Shown here piece by piece: positions 61,623 through 64,000 of a DNA stretch of 64,000 bases. The notes below the pieces were generated by a model, which saw nothing but the letters and a program-made list of their open reading frames with translations, had not been told where the DNA came from and ran no database searches. The stretch's first letter is position 1, and each line of letters starts with the position of its first letter. The translations under genes and the position numbers were made by a program. Source of the stretch: Blautia faecicola (GTDB lineage: Bacteria; Bacillota; Clostridia; Lachnospirales; Lachnospiraceae). The stretch spans positions 266,001 through 330,000 of the forward strand of contig NZ_SDKC01000001.1 of the NCBI RefSeq assembly GCF_004123145.1. The letters are read 5' to 3'.

Positions 61623-61834
61623 ACGATAAAACGTTACATAAAATACTGCAAAAATACAAAATACTATTAAAAGTAATAAAAACAGCCCGAAAAGCAAAGA
61701 AATACATTACTTTTGCAATTGTGAAGATATGCACAATATGAATTGTCAAACAGGGGAAATATAATTGGAAGAACACAGACAGTGAGGACCGAAAAAACGG
61801 TGAGTAACACTGTACGGTAAAGGTGGTGATTACA

Positions 61835-62053
61835 ATTATAAGCTATGCGCCCGTGTGGAAGACGATGAAGAAAAAGTGCATTTCACAGTACGAACTGCTT
61901 CGGCGGGGAATCGATAACAGAACGTTGGATACCTTGCGTAAAAATGGAAATATGACATTATATACGTTAGAGAAAATCTGCAAAGCTTTAGATTGTAATC
62001 CCGAAGAAGTAGTGGAATTTACAGATGATGATAACAGTTCCGAAAGGGAATAA
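61835..62053 (+). CDS. Small XRE-type helix-turn-helix regulator, probable ATT start
   Basis: A protein of about 72 residues with a Cro/CI-type helix-turn-helix: QYELLRRGIDNRTLDTLRKNGNMTLYTLEKICKALDCNPEEVVEF. Similar small regulators begin MISYAPxWxTMKKK. Here that sequence starts at ATT-ATA-AGC; AGGTGG at 61821-61826 is ideally spaced for the ATT at 61835, whereas the only in-frame conventional start candidates (GTG at 61823 and 61826) lie inside the ribosome binding site. An ATT start is therefore proposed. It is followed 23 bases later by an unknown small gene. Confidence 0.7.
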   Translation: MISYAPVWKTMKKKCISQYELLRRGIDNRTLDTLRKNGNMTLYTLEKICKALDCNPEEVVEFTDDDNSSERE

Positions 62054-62076
62054 AGATAAATGAGTGGGAAGACAGA

Positions 62077-62337
62077 ATGATTTTCGACAGCCGGAAAGTA
62101 TATGAGCTTTATCAGAGATATAGCGAACAGGCGTTGGAAATCTTGCACAGATCATACTGTGACCTGACAGTTGGAGAACGCCGTCAGATATGGGATGAGA
62201 TCTGGGAAGAAGCGATGCGGAGGAAAAGAGAACTTCGCCATTTAAAGAGCGAAGAGGAAAAACAAAGCTGGATACTGGCTCTTGTAAACAGAAAGATAAA
62301 AGAAAGGAAATCGAAAGACAAAAGTCTCGGATTATGA
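62077..62337 (+). CDS. Small hypothetical protein
   Basis: An 86-residue charged, mostly helical protein (YELYQRYSEQALEILHRSYCDLTVGERRQIWDEIWEEAMRRKRELRHL). I do not recognise it. It follows the small regulator and probably shares its transcript. There is no strong ribosome binding site (GAGTGGGAAGAC), but the frame is fully open and codon use looks normal. Confidence 0.55.
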   Translation: MIFDSRKVYELYQRYSEQALEILHRSYCDLTVGERRQIWDEIWEEAMRRKRELRHLKSEEEKQSWILALVNRKIKERKSKDKSLGL

Positions 62338-62424
62338 GACAAAAGAAGAAGAAAATATGGTAGAATGTGGGTAACTGGAAAAATCAATCGAACAGTTACC
62401 TTTTTTGTTACAGGAGGTGAAGCA

Positions 62425-62799
62425 ATGAAAAAATGGATCATGATGCTGGCAGTCCTTGTTACGTTCTGCCTGGCGGGATGCGGGGAAAAGCCGATGACGG
62501 CGGTGTATTTTCAGGCGGATGACGGCAGCTGGTATTTTGCAGATCTGGATACCGACACGATTTTCTCTGGAACGATACCGGATAAACTCACAGATGGGAA
62601 CGGAAAGAAGATGACAGAGGCAGACATGCAGGATGGGGACGTTTACCTGATCTATGGAGATGGTATCATGCTGGAGAGTTTTCCGGGGCAGTATCCGGGA
62701 ATTACGAAGCTGGTACGAAAAGAACAGGGGAATCAGGAAAAGGCGGATCAATATCGGCAGCAGTTGTCTTCTGTGATGCGCCCGGTGGCAATCGAGTGA
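62425..62799 (+). CDS. Small lipoprotein of unknown function
   Basis: A 124-residue protein with a lipoprotein signal: MKKW, a hydrophobic stretch, and the lipobox CLAGC with cysteine near residue 18. The mature part contains VYFQADDGSWYFADLDTDTIFSGTIPDKL and VYLIYGDGIMLESFPGQYPGITKLV, which look like a small beta-sheet domain seen in other Clostridial lipoproteins. AGGAGG at about 62414 sets the ATG at 62425. The function is unknown. Confidence 0.75.
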   Translation: MKKWIMMLAVLVTFCLAGCGEKPMTAVYFQADDGSWYFADLDTDTIFSGTIPDKLTDGNGKKMTEADMQDGDVYLIYGDGIMLESFPGQYPGITKLVRKEQGNQEKADQYRQQLSSVMRPVAIE

Positions 62800-62827
62800 T
62801 AAAATAAAACTTTTTCGTGCTAAAGTG

Positions 62828-62856
62828 TTGACAAATGAAAGAATAGAGCATAGAAT
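62828..62856 (+). promoter_or_regulatory. Promoter of the T-box/trpX transcript
   Basis: Consensus TTGACA at 62828-62833 and TAGAAT at 62851-62856 with a 17-base spacer, placed just before the T-box leader. Confidence 0.85.
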
Positions 62857-62874
62857 AAGACCATCAAAAGCAAA

Positions 62875-63150
62875 ACCGATGAGAAAGAGGAGTAAGCTTT
62901 AAAAGAAATTTCAGAGAGTGGCAGGTGGTGTGAGTGTCGCATGGATTTTATAGCTGAATGGACTTTCGAGGGCAGCCCGAAATAAAGATCTTGTAAGAAA
63001 AGAGTAGGCACTGCCGGGAACCAAACCCGTTATCAATGAGGAACGTATGATAGTACGTGTAAAGTGGACGATTCGTCAATTTGAGTGGTACCGCGATAAT
63101 AAAGAATTTTATTACCGTCTCAAGCTAAATGCTTGAGGCGGTTTTTGTTT
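62875..63150 (+). promoter_or_regulatory. T-box leader, predicted tryptophan-specific
   Basis: The conserved T-box GAGTGGTACCGCG is at 63083-63095. Upstream lie stem I features: GATGAGAAAGAGGAGTAAGC near 62878 and the specifier loop CTGAA-TGG-ACTTTCGAG, with TGG (Trp) at 62959-62961. A terminator with stem ACCGTCTCAAGC/GCTTGAGGCGGT and a U-run follows at 63116-63148. Uncharged tRNA binding should favour the antiterminator and allow expression of the downstream transporter gene. The specifier reading matches a tryptophan transporter downstream. Confidence 0.92.
63116..63148 (+). terminator. T-box-controlled terminator
   Basis: ACCGTCTCAAGC-TAAAT-GCTTGAGGCGGT then TTTTTG. One G-U pair in a 12-bp stem. 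It is the alternative to the T-box antiterminator. Confidence 0.9.
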
Positions 63151-63221
63151 TTATAAAAACAAAATTCCATCTCTTTTGCTTTTGAACCATCAAAAAAGGA
63201 AAAGAAAAGGAGAAAAAAATT

Positions 63222-64000
63222 ATGAAGAAGAAAGTATTGGCAGTAATCTTAGGAGCAGCAATGGTAGCATCTATGGCAGGGTGCGGAGGAAGCAACGCGA
63301 AGACCACAGACACAGCAGAGTCAACCGAAACAACAGACAGCACCGATGATGCAGAAAGCACAGATGCAACAGAAGCTACAGACGGAGAGAACTACACGAT
63401 CGGTATTTCTCAGTTTGCAGAGCATGGATCTCTGGATAACTGCCGTGAAGGCTTCCTGGAAGGTCTGAAAGAAGAAGGCATCGAAGAAGGAAAGAACCTG
63501 ACCGTAAAAGTAAACAATGCAGATGCAGATATGGGAACCGCATCCCAGATCGCACAGAGCTTTGTGACAGATAACGTGGATCTGATCTGCGCGATCGCAA
63601 CACCAAGCGCACAGGCGGCTTACAACGCAGCAATGGAAAAAGGAATTCCGGTTGTATACACCGCAGTTACCAACCCGGTAGAGGCAGAGCTGGCAACCGA
63701 AGACAAGATGCCGGTAGGCGCTGTTACCGGAACCAGCGATCAGCTTCCGGTAGAAGCACAGTTAAAGATGATCCGTGAAATCCTTCCGGATGCAAAAACC
63801 ATCGGAATCCTTTACACCACCAGTGAAGCAAACTCCGTATACAGCATCAGTCAATACGAAGAACTGGCAGACCAGTATGGATTTACCCTGGAGACAGCAG
63901 GTATCACCAGTAGCTCCGAGATTTCTCTTGCAACCGCAGATCTGCTGACCAAAGTAGACTGCCTGACCAACCTGACAGACAACACCGTAGTAAGTTCTCT
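63222..64000 (+). CDS. trpX: TrpX-like ABC transporter substrate-binding lipoprotein (3' partial)
   Basis: The gene runs off the window; about 259 residues are visible. A lipoprotein signal ends in SMAGCGGS, a Ser/Thr/Asp-rich linker follows, and then a periplasmic-binding domain of the ABC_sub_bind family: NYTIGISQFAEHGSLDNCREGFLEGL, DNVDLICAIATPSAQAAYNAA and GIPVVYTAVTNPVEAELA. These match the predicted tryptophan transporter component TrpX, and the Trp-type T-box directly upstream supports that role. GAAAAGGAGAA lies before the ATG at 63222. Permease (trpY) and ATPase (trpZ) genes would be expected just beyond the window. Confidence 0.88.
   Translation, partial: MKKKVLAVILGAAMVASMAGCGGSNAKTTDTAESTETTDSTDDAESTDATEATDGENYTIGISQFAEHGSLDNCREGFLEGLKEEGIEEGKNLTVKVNNADADMGTASQIAQSFVTDNVDLICAIATPSAQAAYNAAMEKGIPVVYTAVTNPVEAELATEDKMPVGAVTGTSDQLPVEAQLKMIREILPDAKTIGILYTTSEANSVYSISQYEELADQYGFTLETAGITSSSEISLATADLLTKVDCLTNLTDNTVVSS

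Noticed and set aside
61835..62337. Toxin-antitoxin pair made of the small XRE protein and the 86-residue protein
   Set aside because: The second protein shows no toxin-family motif and the gene order and spacing alone are not enough.

Overview
The window looks like the chromosome of a gut Firmicute of the Lachnospiraceae, most likely Blautia or a close relative. The signs are moderate GC, strong AGGAGG ribosome binding sites, a pth-mfd-foldase order, soluble Hdr/Flx electron-transfer genes typical of strict anaerobes, T-box control, and glycoside hydrolase loci. This placement is inference from gene content. No rRNA, tRNA, CRISPR array, prophage or complete insertion sequence was seen.

Layout. 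1-5.0 kb: the end of an oligopeptide ABC transporter operon (two permeases, two ATPases) followed by a CyuA-type cysteine desulfidase. 5.2-7.4 kb: two COG0523 metal-chaperone-like GTPases, one with a His/Cys-rich repeat insert and one fused to a DUF1980-like domain, behind a leader containing a terminator. 7.4-12.9 kb: pth, mfd and a PrsA/SurA-like lipoprotein. 12.9-15.3 kb: a VOC protein, a homocysteine S-methyltransferase-like protein and an ArsR-type regulator. 15.3-18.6 kb: a 165-bp palindromic element, a promoter with three AACAG-N5-CTGTT sites, and an acyltransferase/GH2 pair. 18.9-22.5 kb: three membrane-linked proteins (zinc-ribbon with Q/N/Y repeats, YARHG, zinc-ribbon TcaA-like). 22.7-22.9 kb: a GC-rich 190-bp hairpin element.

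23.0-35.0 kb is the most interesting region. A promoter with Rex-like boxes precedes L-lactate dehydrogenase. After it comes a tightly packed series encoding HdrB, HdrC, HdrA, an MvhD/FlxD protein, two Fe-S proteins, an NAD(P)H-type FAD/2Fe-2S reductase (together resembling FlxABCD-HdrABC), a fumarate reductase-like Fe-S subunit and flavoprotein with no membrane anchor, both halves of a class I fumarase, and a small membrane protein. The arrangement suggests a soluble, possibly flavin-bifurcating, NADH-dependent fumarate reductase that also reduces ferredoxin. The fumarase would supply fumarate, and LDH would be an alternative NADH sink.

35.1-38.2 kb: a radical SAM/SPASM protein, a TetR regulator with a hairpin or operator at its start, and an AraC regulator. 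38.4-49.7 kb: a carbohydrate locus with a DUF5107/TPR protein, a GH2 enzyme, a sugar ABC transporter whose binding-protein gene carries a +1 frameshift, and another GH2 enzyme. 50.2-53.6 kb: a SWIM-SNF2 helicase-like protein. 53.7-56.8 kb: a LysR regulator divergent from an unknown protein and a ThrE-type exporter. 57.2-61.6 kb: a Gfo/Idh/MocA protein, a DUF1275 membrane protein, and an AraC regulator divergent from galactokinase. 61.8-62.8 kb: a small XRE regulator that probably starts at ATT, an unknown small protein and a lipoprotein. 62.8-64.0 kb: a tryptophan-type T-box leader before a TrpX-like binding protein cut by the window end.

A family of intergenic repeats ending in GTAACTRTTCAG / CTGAACAGTTAC is scattered between operons near 49.9, 53.6 and 56.9 kb, with a possible fragment near 5.1 kb.
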